DNA of 64,000 bases from Austropuccinia psidii (taxonomy: Eukaryota > Basidiomycota > Pucciniomycetes > Pucciniales > Sphaerophragmiaceae): assembly GCA_023105745.1 (NCBI GenBank), contig JALGQZ010000014.1, forward strand, positions 4,559,888-4,623,887, in the 5' to 3' direction. Numbering within the stretch: position 1 is the stretch's first letter; each line of letters begins with the position of its first letter. Position numbers and translations under genes: made by a program. The notes under the pieces were generated by a model. It did no database searches. It was not told the DNA's origin and was given only the letters and a program-made list of their open reading frames with translations. This document shows positions 22,035 through 32,832 of this stretch, one piece after another.

Positions 22035-23959
22035 TGTGAGCCTTGAGGTATATTTTACATACCCAAATAGGCCACAATTATCTTAAAAAGAAAATTTGAA
22101 TTATGCATAACTCATAAGTCATGCATATATCCAAAATTCATCATTTTCAATTTCAGAAAAGATGAACAGCTTTTTATTGAGTAAGTAAATCCATGGATTC
22201 AAGACCAGATTTGGATTCTACACAAAAATTCACCTAGGGTAGCCCCATAGAGTGAATAAGCTCAATTTAAGTATTTGAGGTGGTAAAATGGAAAATACTT
22301 CAATACCACATCATTAATACCACATAAAAGATCCGTGAAAATTTTTGTTTTTCTTAATTTCATGCCAAAATAATGGGAAAGTGAGAAATCCCATGTTACA
22401 TATACACTAAGAATAGTGTTATGCATGTTTTGAGCACTTAATATCATGGTATTCTTACATGGACTTTTGGTACACCCATAGTGGATATCTCACTTTAAGC
22501 TTAAATTTCTATTTTTACGTGAAAAATAAGCAAGGGGGACAAAAGACATCAAAGAGAGCCAGGGTGCCCAACTTCTGAGGCCTCAGAGGCGTGGATAGCT
22601 CCAGAGCATGGATACATGGCTCATCTTGGCCCAATTGGTAAACTAAAACTCTTTGGGAACTTGGTTACCAAGTTACACCTACTGTAATCATAAGAAAATA
22701 GCAAATAACCTGCTATTTTGACATGCCAAGGAGGTAATGAGCTACTTAGACTCCTGTAACCACGTCAATTCTTGATGACTTTCCATGACTAGACCCTAAA
22801 AGAGTAATTAAAACCCTTTTGGGACCCATATTCATTGATTTACCTCATAGCAACCAGCAAAATACTGCTATTTGCAATTCTACATAGAAATGAGGTAAAA
22901 ACTTCAAAAATTCATTAAAAATACAATTCTTAATGAATCTTTCTGAAACTTCCAGGACCAATAGAGAACTGTATTATCTATGGTACAACCAAAAAGAATC
23001 ACAGTTTTACTAGTAAAATTAAAAGGTTTACTTATAGTCCATTTTTGACCATTCTACGTGAAACACTGAATCTTCAAAAATTCACAGTAATTAAAACCTG
23101 TGATGAAATTGGCAATAAAATTGATAACTTTGAGAAATAAATGATTATTTTGGAATAAAAGAAGATTTCCAGATGTTACTCCTTTTATTCTTAACCATAT
23201 TGGGGTTGGTAGCCACGTAAAAGCATCAATTAAGTAATTATGATAATCTTACGTGACAACAGATGATGCAATCATTAATCCAAAAAGGTTTATTGTTTTC
23301 TCACTCACTGGTTTTTCAGTCTGCTCCATGGCACGCCTCTGTGAGCTGTTGTTGACTTAAAAGAAGCCTCTTCTTGCTGTTTTTTCCGTATCATCATCTT
23401 ATCAATTTATTAAATCATTATTACCAACAAGTAAGTATTAGTTACCAGCTATTCTTAAGTGTTTTAAATCTTTCAGAATCAACCAGAAAGACGTGAAATC
23501 ATAGAATCCAACTATATATTGTTGTAATACTGTTATAAATCCTTTTGATCACCTAAATCCACAATTCCACGTCAAATTTCTCTAATTTTATCTATCAATA
23601 AGTTCTTTGGAGTATTAGTGAGTCATTTATCTTTAAATTCTTAAAGTTTTTCTCTAGTAATGGTTTTCTTCAAGAATTATCTTTATAATTATTCTTGTAA
23701 AAGATAATTATATATTAAAATAATTTTATTATTTTAACGAAAGAAGTTTTTATTATTAAATTCTTCTTGTAATTGATTCTTGTAGACAATTAATGCTCAC
23801 TGTTATAATCACTAGTAGTGTATAACACGTGAAAGAAATAATTTTATAATTATTTAATTGTGGTTATAATAATTTTTTTATTATTATATTTCATAAGAAC
23901 AGACATAGTACTGTTGATTAATAGTAATATTATCATCAGTTTCATAGTCACATCTTACA
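22035..23959 (+). repeat. B 5' LTR
   Basis: It begins TGTGAGCC and ends CATCTTACA, imperfect inverted ends. It aligns with 38276-40173 with roughly 10 percent differences by eye and a short local duplication (ATTAATACCACAT) absent from the other copy. No strong TATA box was identified. Confidence 0.9.
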
Positions 23960-23977
23960 TTTGGGGGCCTGGCCGTG
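23960..23977 (+). promoter_or_regulatory. B primer-binding site candidate
   Basis: TTTGGGGGCCTGGCCGTG starts immediately after the LTR, the position of a tRNA primer-binding site. It is shared in near-identical form with families A and C. A TGG triplet begins two bases in. I cannot name the matching tRNA. Confidence 0.65.
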
Positions 23978-24347
23978 TTTTTTGAACCTTGTACCCTTAA
24001 TTAATATATATTTAAGCTCTAAAATATATTAATTTAATAATTTTTTTCTTTCATTTTAAATTTAAAATAATTCTTATTTTTGAAATTGTTTTGGAAATCT
24101 TTTTCATTGAGGAATTTGGTTTAATTTTATACTGTTTTTACACGTGGCTTTTTCACATCCAAAAACTTATAAAATTATTCTTTGAGTTACTCTGAATTAA
24201 TTTTCATTCAAAATCTTAAATTTCAATTTTTTTTCTTTAAAAAGAATAATTTTTTAATATTAAAAAATATAAAACTTATAAAAAATCTTTAAAAAATATT
24301 TTAAAAAGTATAAAAAATAATTTTTTCTCTTTTATAAATTTTTTCTA
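23978..24347 (+). other. B leader, AT-rich
   Basis: Untranslated-looking sequence of mostly A and T with no ORF or repeat I can support. Confidence 0.5.
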
Positions 24348-24507
24348 GTGTCTTTAATCAAATACTGTGCAGCTGGCAACAGACTCAGTAAAAGATATAT
24401 TACTAGACCAGAATCTTCAGAAGCAGAATCTGAGGAAAGTATTGAGGTGCAAATTGCTAAAAGAGGCACCTTATTTAATTCTGAAAAGAATAAATTACCA
24501 CCAAAAG
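24348..24507 (+). CDS. Candidate upstream coding exon of B gag ORF1
   Basis: A frame of about 53 codons, protein-like and acidic (TRPESSEAESEESIEVQIAK), ends at a GT donor. Splicing to the AG before the ORF1 Met would join it in frame to ORF1. There is no ATG in place (the first codon is GTG). It could instead be read into the intron and stop. No second copy exists in the window for comparison. Confidence 0.35.
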
Positions 24508-24570
24508 GTGTGTTTTTATCTTTATTTTTACTCTTTATCCTTAAATTGACGTAAAAACGGTGCATACCAG
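24508..24570 (+). other. Candidate 63-bp intron in B leader
   Basis: It begins GTGTGTTTTT, is pyrimidine-rich early, has possible branch sequence TTGAC, and ends CATACCAG. Its size is typical for fungal introns. Removal gives a GAA codon across the junction and continues directly into the ATG of ORF1. Confidence 0.35.
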
Positions 24571-24572
24571 AA

Positions 24573-25333
24573 ATGGAAGCAACTATTCAGTCCAACCAGA
24601 TGGATGTGGACAAGGAAGAGGCAAGGCCAAATCCAGAAGTGCCAAGTCTTCCACAAGAAAGACACATTTGGAGGATGCCAGAGTTGCCCCCCATTCCCCA
24701 AGGTCTGTACCAACAGATTTTGACGTGAATTCAGAGCCTGAACTGATTTGTGGTAATATTTCCAGGGCTGAACCACTTTCAGGTGGAAGAAATAGAAATA
24801 TATCAATGCCAGTACAAAAACTGGTTCAGAGCAGCCAAGGAAGAGGAGTGGGAAATCTGCCCAAGCCTTTGGCAGGGGGCCATGAACTCCTACTTACACA
24901 TCAAGAGCTTTCTGGGTCAGGAGAAGGCCATAGAGCTCTTAGGAGGTTGGAGCCCCCTGTCTTTCAAAGACAAGGTCAAAAAGATAAAGAATTGGTTGAA
25001 GAACCAAAGTCTTTCATCCATAGACCAGAAGAAAGAGTTAGAAATGACTCCAGCTTTGGAGACAGAGGCACCAGTGGCGTCTACCAGCTCCAAACCAGCT
25101 CCAGACATGTCCAAAGACAAGCCCAAAGACCTCAGAAGAAGCAGAGAGGTCCCAAGAACCATCAAGGAAAGGGCAAAGGCAAAGCCAATTGGCACAGACC
25201 TTACCCACAGGGGTACAGGATCCCCAAATTGGAGCCTTCAGCAGTGGACAGTGTCTTCAATATGGCCAGAACTCTGATGGAATTCACAGCCAAGGAGCAG
25301 GAAAGGATGAACAGAAACTTTTCACGCAAATAG
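24573..25333 (+). pseudogene. B gag ORF1 (Gag-like leader protein)
   Basis: It starts at ATG with EATIQSNQMDVDKEEARPNP. Two TGA stops (24726, 24744) interrupt the frame, which then continues with YKNWFRAAKEEEWEICPSLW, LLGGWSPLSFKDK and a Ser/Thr/Pro-rich segment. A frame change around 25150 is needed to reach the conserved end [10 protein letters not shown] ... [16 protein letters not shown], closed by TAG. That end and the start are both recognisable in the family C remnant, so the composite is a real protein. It overlaps ORF2 by 145 bases, with ORF2 in the -1 frame. It is probably a nucleocapsid or matrix-like part of Gag; no named domain was recognised. Confidence 0.65.
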
Positions 25334-28206
25334 TTGGTGTACAGACTAGTATTAATGTAGAAATTGGTAAACTTGATGGAAAGTTAACTAAAATTGCATC
25401 AGATATAGTTGAATTAAAGAAAAATGACAAAAAATACTTTGAATTGCACCAAGTGACAAATGCCAAACTTGACTCAATTACCAATTCTTGCAAAAGAATT
25501 GAAAATATGTGCCAAATTCAGCATGATGAAATGGAAGATCTTTCCATTTTTAAGGTGAATGATCAACTTACAATTTTGCAAGACCAAGTCTTAAAAATAG
25601 TTGAGAATACCAATCAATTTGCCATACACTTAGCAAAAAGTGGCAGTGAAAGGCAGAAGTTGAAAAATGAAATAATTGCAAGTGTGGAACAAATTCATAA
25701 GAATAATGAACCACATATGCCAAGACATTCTACACCTTTAACTGAAGAGAAACTTTCTGTTAAAGAAAGTCTCACCCCATTCTTAGGAGAAAATACCTAC
25801 TCTACAAGGGATATTCCCAAAATAGAAGAATGGCCAACATTCTCTGGTGAAGGAGAATACAACCATATTGAATTCATCAGGACTATTGATATGTTGCAAG
25901 AAGACTTAAATATACCTGATGAAATCATAGTGGGAAAATTACACTGTTTATTTACCAGGACTGCAAAGAAATGTTATTACAAAATAAGGATTAATCATGG
26001 TAAACATGACTGGTCTTGGTGGAAATCTGAAGTGATTACCAAATGGGCCAATAATTCTTGGAGGTTTGAAATGGAAAATGCTTTTGAAAGTGCCACTTTT
26101 AACTCAGAAAAAGACAAACCACTTACTTGGTTCTTCAAACAAAAAGACAGATTATCTGCTTTACACCCAGATATGTCTGACACTATGATTAATATGAAAA
26201 TATTAAGAAAGTGTGGAGGAGAACTGGAACATGCCATCAAAAGCAGATGTGTGGAACCTTGTTCAACAGAGGACTACATTAATGCTATGGAAGATATCAT
26301 TACCAGAACAAGAATTGGTAAGACTTGGATTAAAAACCCAATAGAGTCCAAAATAGTCTCAAAGATTCCTAGAGAGGAAAGAAGACAAGAAAGACCTGTC
26401 TTGAAGTGTCATAAATGTGGAAGTACTTCACATTTAGCCAACACTTGTCCTAAGAAGACAAAGATCAATGAAGTTCAAGTCATTGAAGGAATTCAGTGTA
26501 CTGAAGAGAAAGAGGAGTCTGATCAAGATTCTGCAGTCTCTGAAGATACACCAGTGGAGGACTATCCCATTGAGAACATTTCAGCTTTCTTTGAGGTCAC
26601 AGAAGTCCATACCCACTTGCCACAGTACAGTGAGGATTGCTGCAACCTGATCAATATCCAAGATGCCAGAATGTGTAAAACAAAACCTGCTAGAGGGAAG
26701 GGTTATACTTCTGGGGCATCCTGTATCACATCAGTTCTGATGAGTGATATTGAAAACAAAGTAAATTTGGATACAGGGGCCTTTTGCACTTGTGTGGGCA
26801 AAGATTATCTCCAAATTATACTTCCTGAATGGAAAAACCATCTATTACCAATAGAAGGTGTACAATTCAGTAGTGCCAGTAACAATATGTACCCCCTGGG
26901 CATATTGGACACTAATATTGTATTCCCACATCCAGCAGGAAGTGTAAGAATGAAAACTGAGATTGTAGTAATGGATAATTGCACATCTCAGCACATCATT
27001 CTTGGAAATGATTACTTAAATATTTATGGTATTGATATAAATAACCATAAGGACAGATATTTCACAATTGGAGATAACAAGAGACAAAAATTTGCTTTCT
27101 CCAATATGCCAAAACAGATATCTGTGGTATCTTCTGTCAAGGATACTTACAAAGATGAATTTGTGACTAATCAACTTGTTGAAGCACAAATTAATCAATC
27201 ATTGTCACCAAAGATGAGGAATGAACTTATTAATGTGTTATACACATATAAAAATGCATTTGCCTCTGATAATGAACCATTAGGCGCTATAAGAGGACAT
27301 GAAGTTGATATTACTATTAATATTGACAGACCATATCCTCCAGTACTTAGAAGACCAGCTTATCCAGCCAGTCCCAGAGCTAGAGAAGCCTTGGAAAAAC
27401 ATATCCAAGAGTTGATCCAACTTGGTGTGCTAAGGAAAGTAGGCCATAATGAGGAAGTTGAAGTGACAACACCTGTTATTATTGCATGGCATAATGATAA
27501 GTCAAGAATGGTTGGAGATTTCAGAGCATTGAATACCTACACAGTTACAGATAGGTATCCAATCCCTAGAATTCAAGAAACCTTGACTCAATTGTCTAAA
27601 GCCAAGTATATAAAATCAATGGATGCATTGAAAGGCTTCCATCAAAATGTTTTGACGCCTAAAGCTAAGAAATTACTTAGAATTATCACTCACTGTGGTA
27701 TTTTTGAGTATCTTAGAATGCCATTCGGCATTAAAAACGCCCCATCCAATTTTCAAAGGATGATGAACACCATCTTTCCTACAGAATTGTCTGAAGGATG
27801 GCTTATCATTTATATTGATGATATTATCATATGTTCTGATTCATGGTCTTTGCACCTTGAAAGACTTGCAAGAGTACTTCATAAACTTGCAGAGGTGAAC
27901 ATGAAAATTTCACTTAAGAAATGCAATTTTGGTTTTGAAGAACTCAAAGCATTAGGACATATTGTTTCTGGTTTAAGCTTGGGTATTGACAAGAATAAAG
28001 TGGCAGCAGTGTTACTTAAGCCAATACCCCAGAATAAAAAAGAAATGATGTCTTTTCTTGGATTTTCCAGTTATTACAGGAAACACTTGAAAGATTTTGC
28101 AATTCTAGCCAAGTCACTCTATAGAATCTTTGATCAACAAACAGTATTTGAGATGACACAGGAGAGAATTAAAGCTTATGAGAAGATAAGGAAAGCTCTT
28201 ACATAA
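25189..28206 (+). CDS. B ORF2: Gag-protease-reverse transcriptase polyprotein
   Basis: This is the longest open frame in the window (1005 codons). Order: coiled coil (about 48-165), capsid domain from [12 protein letters not shown] (about 215) to about 375, intact zinc knuckle [14 protein letters not shown] (407-420), acidic linker, protease with DTG at 528-530 and [12 protein letters not shown], then RT with [16 protein letters not shown] and LKGFHQNVL. The catalytic YIDD is at 875-878, followed by thumb motif [11 protein letters not shown]. It ends at TAA right after KALT, where A2 continues into RNase H (28207 onward is still homologous). That stop is therefore a mutation, probably of a Gln codon. 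The first 48 residues overlap ORF1 and may not be translated from this ATG. Confidence 0.92.
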   Translation: MAQTLPTGVQDPQIGAFSSGQCLQYGQNSDGIHSQGAGKDEQKLFTQIVGVQTSINVEIGKLDGKLTKIASDIVELKKNDKKYFELHQVTNAKLDSITNSCKRIENMCQIQHDEMEDLSIFKVNDQLTILQDQVLKIVENTNQFAIHLAKSGSERQKLKNEIIASVEQIHKNNEPHMPRHSTPLTEEKLSVKESLTPFLGENTYSTRDIPKIEEWPTFSGEGEYNHIEFIRTIDMLQEDLNIPDEIIVGKLHCLFTRTAKKCYYKIRINHGKHDWSWWKSEVITKWANNSWRFEMENAFESATFNSEKDKPLTWFFKQKDRLSALHPDMSDTMINMKILRKCGGELEHAIKSRCVEPCSTEDYINAMEDIITRTRIGKTWIKNPIESKIVSKIPREERRQERPVLKCHKCGSTSHLANTCPKKTKINEVQVIEGIQCTEEKEESDQDSAVSEDTPVEDYPIENISAFFEVTEVHTHLPQYSEDCCNLINIQDARMCKTKPARGKGYTSGASCITSVLMSDIENKVNLDTGAFCTCVGKDYLQIILPEWKNHLLPIEGVQFSSASNNMYPLGILDTNIVFPHPAGSVRMKTEIVVMDNCTSQHIILGNDYLNIYGIDINNHKDRYFTIGDNKRQKFAFSNMPKQISVVSSVKDTYKDEFVTNQLVEAQINQSLSPKMRNELINVLYTYKNAFASDNEPLGAIRGHEVDITINIDRPYPPVLRRPAYPASPRAREALEKHIQELIQLGVLRKVGHNEEVEVTTPVIIAWHNDKSRMVGDFRALNTYTVTDRYPIPRIQETLTQLSKAKYIKSMDALKGFHQNVLTPKAKKLLRIITHCGIFEYLRMPFGIKNAPSNFQRMMNTIFPTELSEGWLIIYIDDIIICSDSWSLHLERLARVLHKLAEVNMKISLKKCNFGFEELKALGHIVSGLSLGIDKNKVAAVLLKPIPQNKKEMMSFLGFSSYYRKHLKDFAILAKSLYRIFDQQTVFEMTQERIKAYEKIRKALT

Positions 28207-28287
28207 GCACCTTTACACCTCATTCCTGACTGGAATATACCTTTTCAATTGTACATTGATGCATGTGGAGATGGATTAGGGGCATCC
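28207..28287 (+). pseudogene. B RNase H N-terminal stub
   Basis: The ORF2 frame resumes after its stop: APLHLIPDW, then FQLYIDACGDGLGAS, the first beta strand of RNase H with its catalytic Asp. The match to A2 ([16 protein letters not shown]) is clear. The stub ends where the LTR of element D starts. The rest of RNase H is deleted. Confidence 0.8.
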
Positions 28288-29002
28288 TGTCACAGGGGCT
28301 CTTCTAAATGAAGAGGGCCTGGCACTCAGTGAGCAGACTTACTTATGGAGGGCTCAGAATAAAATACTCAATGATAAGAGTAATGGAGTAAGAGGATAAA
28401 TTCCTCGTCATAAAATAATAAGCATTAAAAGATATAAGAGAAAAAACAAAAGCAATAATAAAGAGCCAACCACAAATAATCCTGTACCACTGTTTCAACC
28501 TGTTCAGAAAAGAGAAAAGGATTAAGAAAGGATATGGCTACCAGGACTTTACTGAACAGGTGAGAAAAGCTAAAGACTAACTTAATAAATAATAAAATAA
28601 TATTTCTTAATGAGAAATAAAATAATATTAAATAATAAATCCAATATTCTAATTAACTGGGGGAAAAACCCCCAGGTGGGTGAAAGGGGGCTGGTATATG
28701 TGAAAAAAGTGCAGCCTGGTGTTTGTGTGTTGAGAAACCATGACTGTATGATTGAGGAACCTGTATTTGAGATTTAAAACTGTATTGGTGTATCCAATAC
28801 AGTCATTTGAATCAATACAGGTATTTGCGCCTGTATTGAGGACAGCCCTGTATTTGGTGAATCCTGTATTTGGGTTTAGCCTGTATTGAGGATTGGAACT
28901 GTATTTGGTGAATCTTCCATGAAACCCCTTTCTGATTAGGTGTTGGAAGATTCTCCATTAGTAATGAGTGGTAATGCCCTGCCTGTCTCCATGGCTGTGA
29001 CA
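28288..29002 (-). repeat. D 3' LTR
   Basis: Its ends are a perfect 8-bp inverted pair, TGTCACAG and CTGTGACA. Downstream sequence on the element's strand is a purine tract AAGAGGGGGATAA against the LTR. Inside are several CCTGTATTGAGG/CCTGTATTTGG short repeats between about 28750 and 28915. Confidence 0.95.
28657..28675. other. LTR hairpin CTGGGGG-A5-CCCCCAG
   Basis: Perfect 7-bp arms surround five A. It is identical in the D 5' LTR (37183-37201), nearly intact in solo LTR F (49923-49942) and degenerate in E (45490-45508). Its role is unknown. Confidence 0.7.
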
Positions 29003-29459
29003 TTATCCCCCTCTTGAAAGTGGTGAGCTCTGAGAACTATAAAAGTAATGACTCTTGATAAGATCAACTGATTTGTTCTTCCCCCCAATTCCCAATTTTC
29101 ATCTCTCAAAGTTCCTCTTCATAAATCATAATTTCAACCCCTTTCAGCTTCATAACTTGTAGGTCCTTCTTCTTTGTCTTGATTCTGATTCTTCTTCACT
29201 TCATAACTATCTTCACTTCCTCAATTATTTCTGCTATTCCTTTTATCTTCTTCTCATTGCATAATTCTTCACTCATTTTGTCTTGAGTCCTCATGGCTTA
29301 TGATAAAAAAAATGATTTCCGATCCATGTCCTAAGAACCCACTGCCATTCCATCAATTTTGTCTTCATTTGGAGATTGGGCCAAATTGTCCTTTTTTCTT
29401 GCTTGGAACATTTCAGAAGTCCTGGAATTGTACCCCAAAATTGTTGTTTTATGAGTTTT

Positions 29460-30120
29460 TTGGTCAAAGTGGCCAAAATGCGCAAAAATGCGCAAAATGA
29501 GAAAAAGTGAGCAAATGTAAGATAATGAAGTTTTTGATGATTTCTGATTGAAATTGGTGTTTTTGCCTTTTCACATGATTTGAAGTTGAAATAGCCATAA
29601 ATGTGCAAAATGCGCAAAAATGCGCAAAAGTTCGCAAAATGCACAAATATGCCCATATCACTAAGATGGAATATTTGATGTATAATTGAATAAAAAGGAG
29701 TTTTGAAGGGTTTGAAGAGAAATTACGCCAAAATGCGCCAAAAGGTGCAAAATGTGCAAATATGCCAATATCATTAAAATGGCATATTTGATGAATAATT
29801 GAATAAAATTGAGTTTTTGAAGGTTTGAAGAGAAATGATGCCAAAATGCGCAAAATGCAAAAATATGCACAAATATGCCAATATCATTAAAATGGCATAT
29901 TTGATGAATAATTGAATAAAATTGAGTTTTTGAAGGTTCAAAGAGAAATGATTCAAAATGCGCAAATATGCCAATATGGTCAAAATGGCATATTTTGCTG
30001 AAGAATTGAATAAAACGAAGATTTTGATGTTTTGAAGAGGAATGAAGCCAAAAATGCGCAAAATGCGCAAAAGTGCGCATATGCATGAAAATGGCCAATT
30101 TGGCCTATGAAACAGTTTTT
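29460..30120. repeat. Tandem array of about 105-125 bp units with GCGCAAAA runs
   Basis: Four to five units each contain a cluster of TGCGCAAAA/TGCACAAAT heptamers, then AATATGCCAATATCATTAAA, ATGGCATATTTGATGAATAA, TTGAATAAAATTGAGTTTTT and GAAGAGAAATGA. Two adjacent units near 29750-29940 are nearly identical, so duplication was fairly recent. The array ends at GGCCAATTTGGCC (30093-30105). Confidence 0.85.
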
Positions 30121-30574
30121 TATGATAATTTCTTCTATTTTCTTGTGCTTCACTCTGTTCTTGAAGTTCAAATTGCCATATTTGACTTTCTGAATTGGAC
30201 TTTTCCTTGATTTGCTTGGTCTTGACTTTGAAATTTGACTTGAAGATGAGTTCAGGCCTGATTTGAAGAAATTTTGATGAGGGTTATCTGTGGCTGGTCT
30301 TTACCATTACTAGTGTTTTCTCTTTTATTATTGAATGAATTGACTCCCCAAAAATGATATGGGAGTGATGACTACTGCTTTTGAAATTAAAAATAAAAGT
30401 AAAAATAAAACATAGAAGTAAAAGAAAATGAAATAAAAAATAAAACTGAAAAAGAATTGAGAGAAAAAGAGAGGAAAGAAAGAAATAAAAAATGCCTGAG
30501 GGTTGTCCTTCTTGTGGTGAGTTGCTTGATTCTGGCCAAAATATTCTGAAAGATAAAATCAAGCATTTGATGCT

Positions 30575-30982
30575 CACAGCGTGGCCAAGGTAATGTTTTA
30601 CAAGAAGTAGACCCCTCAGGGATGCATACCAGGAGATGGAACTTACTTTTATAGCTTCCACTCCCCACCAAGAACCATAAATGAAAAAGAAATTATGCCA
30701 TAACATGAATTGTGGTAATGAATGTCTTGAAAGATAATATATGGCATGATTAAAGAAGAAAAGAAAATAAAAGAAAGGATTGGGCCATATCTTGATGAAA
30801 GGTCCAAAATCTTGAGGGTATGATGTTGCAAGGCCTTCTGAACCTGTCCAAAGAATTGACAAGTGCTTACAAAGTGGCCAAGGTGATTCTTACAAAAAAT
30901 TTGGGTAGAATACCCCCTTAAAGGTGCATGCCAGGAGAGGAACTTACTTTCATAAACTCCAATCCCCACCAACCACCATAAA
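30575..30982 (-). repeat. Duplicated 3' UTR module of D
   Basis: Two copies about 290 bp apart each start GTGGCCAAGG and end with an ACTTACTTT block, then CCCCACCAA and ACCATAAAT. On the element's strand the ACTTACTTT block reads AAAGTAAGT, like a splice donor. The second copy begins right after the chromodomain stop. Element E has the same pair at 46993-47335. Confidence 0.7.
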
Positions 30983-31363
30983 TCAAACTCTTGAGGCATT
31001 TGGGCCAGGCTTGTCTGGATACAAAGTGTGAAAGTCCTTGACAAGATCTGGGGAGTTGGTAAGGTTGGAAGCTGGTTCCCAAGTTGTTCTTTCTGGGTCT
31101 TCATTGAATCCTTTCCACTCCACTAAATACCATAATGAACCTCCCTTGAGTTTTGAGTCCAGAACCTGAGCCACTTCCCACTCTTCTTGCTCTTCCACTA
31201 TTACTGGAGGTGGTGGCAATTGGTGTCGATTTGGGATAGTTGATTTCTTCACTGGTTCTAACAAGGACACATGGAAGACAGGGTGAACTGACTTCCATTG
31301 TTGAGGCAACTTGAGGTGATATGCATGGCTGCCAATCTTCTTGACAACTTCAAAGGGTCCCAA
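30983..31363 (-). pseudogene. D integrase C terminus with canonical chromodomain
   Basis: GPFEVVKKIGSHAYHLKLP is the integrase GPF/Y-type module. HPVFHVSLLEP follows, then the chromodomain WEVAQVLDSKLKGG, WYLVEWKGF, TTWEPASNL (about residues 62-101). All three expected aromatic positions are present, which in the chromodomain family read methylated histone tails. The frame ends naturally at TGA. The module connects to the integrase core through a frame change near 31364-31491. Confidence 0.9.
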
Positions 31364-31491
31364 CCATCTTTCTGAAAGTTTCTTGGTGGGTCTTGTTGTC
31401 TTGATCTTCTTGGAAGCTATCCATACGTTTTCCCCAGGTTGGAAATCAGGTGTAATTGTTCTATTTCTATCTGCATACTTCTTAAAACACT

Positions 31492-32061
31492 CTAATGCTG
31501 ACTAGAATTCTTCTTTGACAACTTGCTGTACTGATTGGAGTTTTGTTGATAACTTTCCAGCAGGTGTATCTTGAGAAATGTGAATTGAGTCAAAGCTGGG
31601 ATGTCTTCCATAAATGGTGAAAATGGTGACTGTTTTGTTGATGAATGTTCTGCATTATTATAGGCAAATTCAGCCAGAGGGAGCCAGGTGTGCCAGTCAT
31701 CTTGATGGTAACTGACATACATCCAAAGATACTGTTCTAGAATCTGATTTACCCTCTCTGTCTGTCCATCTGTTTCAGGGTGAAAGGCAGTTGAAAGATC
31801 TCTTGATATCTTGAGCTGCTGACACAATTAAGTGCAAAATGATGAAACAAATAATGAACCTCTATCACTAACAATACTAATTGGAAGACCATGTTTGGAA
31901 AAGACATGATTAATGAATATTTGAGCTAAGTCCAAAGCAGTGACTGTTGAATAAGTTGGAATAAATATTGCCATTTTTGAAAAACTGTCTACAGCTACTA
32001 AAATTGAATCAAAGTTGCTTTACAAGGGCAATTGAGTGATAAAGTCCATTGATAAAGAGCT
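31492..32061 (-). pseudogene. D integrase catalytic core
   Basis: Minus-strand translation gives LSMDFITQLPL (first Asp), SKHGLPISIVSDRGSLF (second Asp) and [14 protein letters not shown] (Glu), so the D,D,E triad is present. Stops fall after IPSGP, after TQLPL and before [10 protein letters not shown]. The core is otherwise well preserved and continues to [11 protein letters not shown]. It is part of the same reading frame as the zinc-binding piece upstream. Confidence 0.88.
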
Positions 32062-32724
32062 CTAAGGACCAGATGGAATTTGAAGAGGCTTGAGTAATCC
32101 AAACTTCTTATGGTGGATGTTCTTGTTTCTCGGACATTGCTGACATGAGGACACATAGTCCTTGATGATTTGATTCATTCCAGCCCAATGAAAATCCCTC
32201 TTGATGATTTTGAGGGTCTTCTCCTGGCCAGGATGGCCAGCCAACGGTGAGTCATGATGCTTTTGAAGAATGTCCAATTGAATTTCATGATTGCTCGGAA
32301 TGACTACTCTATCTTTGAAAAATAAGGATTTTGCTTGAGGCTCAAGAGGATAGTCTGGGACTGATTCTCCTCTTGCTAATTTCTTGAGGATTTCCTTATA
32401 ATCTTTTTCTTGCCATACTTGTCTTTGAATTTGATCAACTACATCTGAAAAAATATCAACTTTTATTGAAAAGAATCTTGACTCTTGAATTTCATTTTGC
32501 TTGAGAACTTGATGAAAACTTTGAGGATTCTTGCTGATGAAAGCCACCTTCCTCTCTGGGTACATGTCGTCCCAACGTGACAAGGCATCTGTTAAAGTGG
32601 CCAGCCTGCCTGGGCGGTAAGTGATGATAAAATGGAATTCAGACAGAAATTCTGCCCAACGGGCTTGATGACAAGTAAGGACTTTAGAGGACATAAAATA
32701 CTGAAGAGAAAAATGGTCTGTCAA
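32062..32724 (-). pseudogene. D RNase H end and integrase zinc-binding domain
   Basis: It opens in RNase H ([10 protein letters not shown] with catalytic Asp; [15 protein letters not shown] with the last Asp). A linker leads to the HHCC zinc finger: [20 protein letters not shown], a W, and [10 protein letters not shown]. The frame ends at a stop after IPSGP, which interrupts what should be the entry to the integrase core. Confidence 0.88.
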
Positions 32725-32832
32725 GACCTCAAAGGAATAAGAAAGAGAAAGGAGAAACGCTCTCCAGCGCTTGAGAGCCCAAACTATGCCAAGGAGTTCC
32801 TTGTCATGAATTTCATAGTTGAGTTCAGCTGG

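Larger units (their letters stand above)
29003..30982 (-). other. D 3' untranslated region
   Basis: Nearly 2 kb lies between the chromodomain stop and the 3' LTR. It holds the purine tract, a tandem array and two copies of a module (listed separately). Long open frames here, including one of 192 codons, are Phe/Leu/His-rich products of repeats with no family similarity. I do not call them genes. Confidence 0.65.

Noticed and set aside
24560..25150. N-terminal part of a 257-codon frame overlapping B ORF1
   Set aside because: Only its end ([10 protein letters not shown] onward) is conserved in family C. The earlier part is Gln/Arg/Gly-rich and is a shadow of the true ORF1 frame.
29291..30171. 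Several long overlapping open frames rich in Phe, His and Leu
   Set aside because: They follow the GCGCAAAA tandem repeat, shift frame between units and have no domain character. The repeat explains them.
30284..31104. Frames of 192 and 151 codons after the D chromodomain
   Set aside because: They lie in the 3' UTR, cover the duplicated module in different frames, and show no similarity to any retroelement protein.
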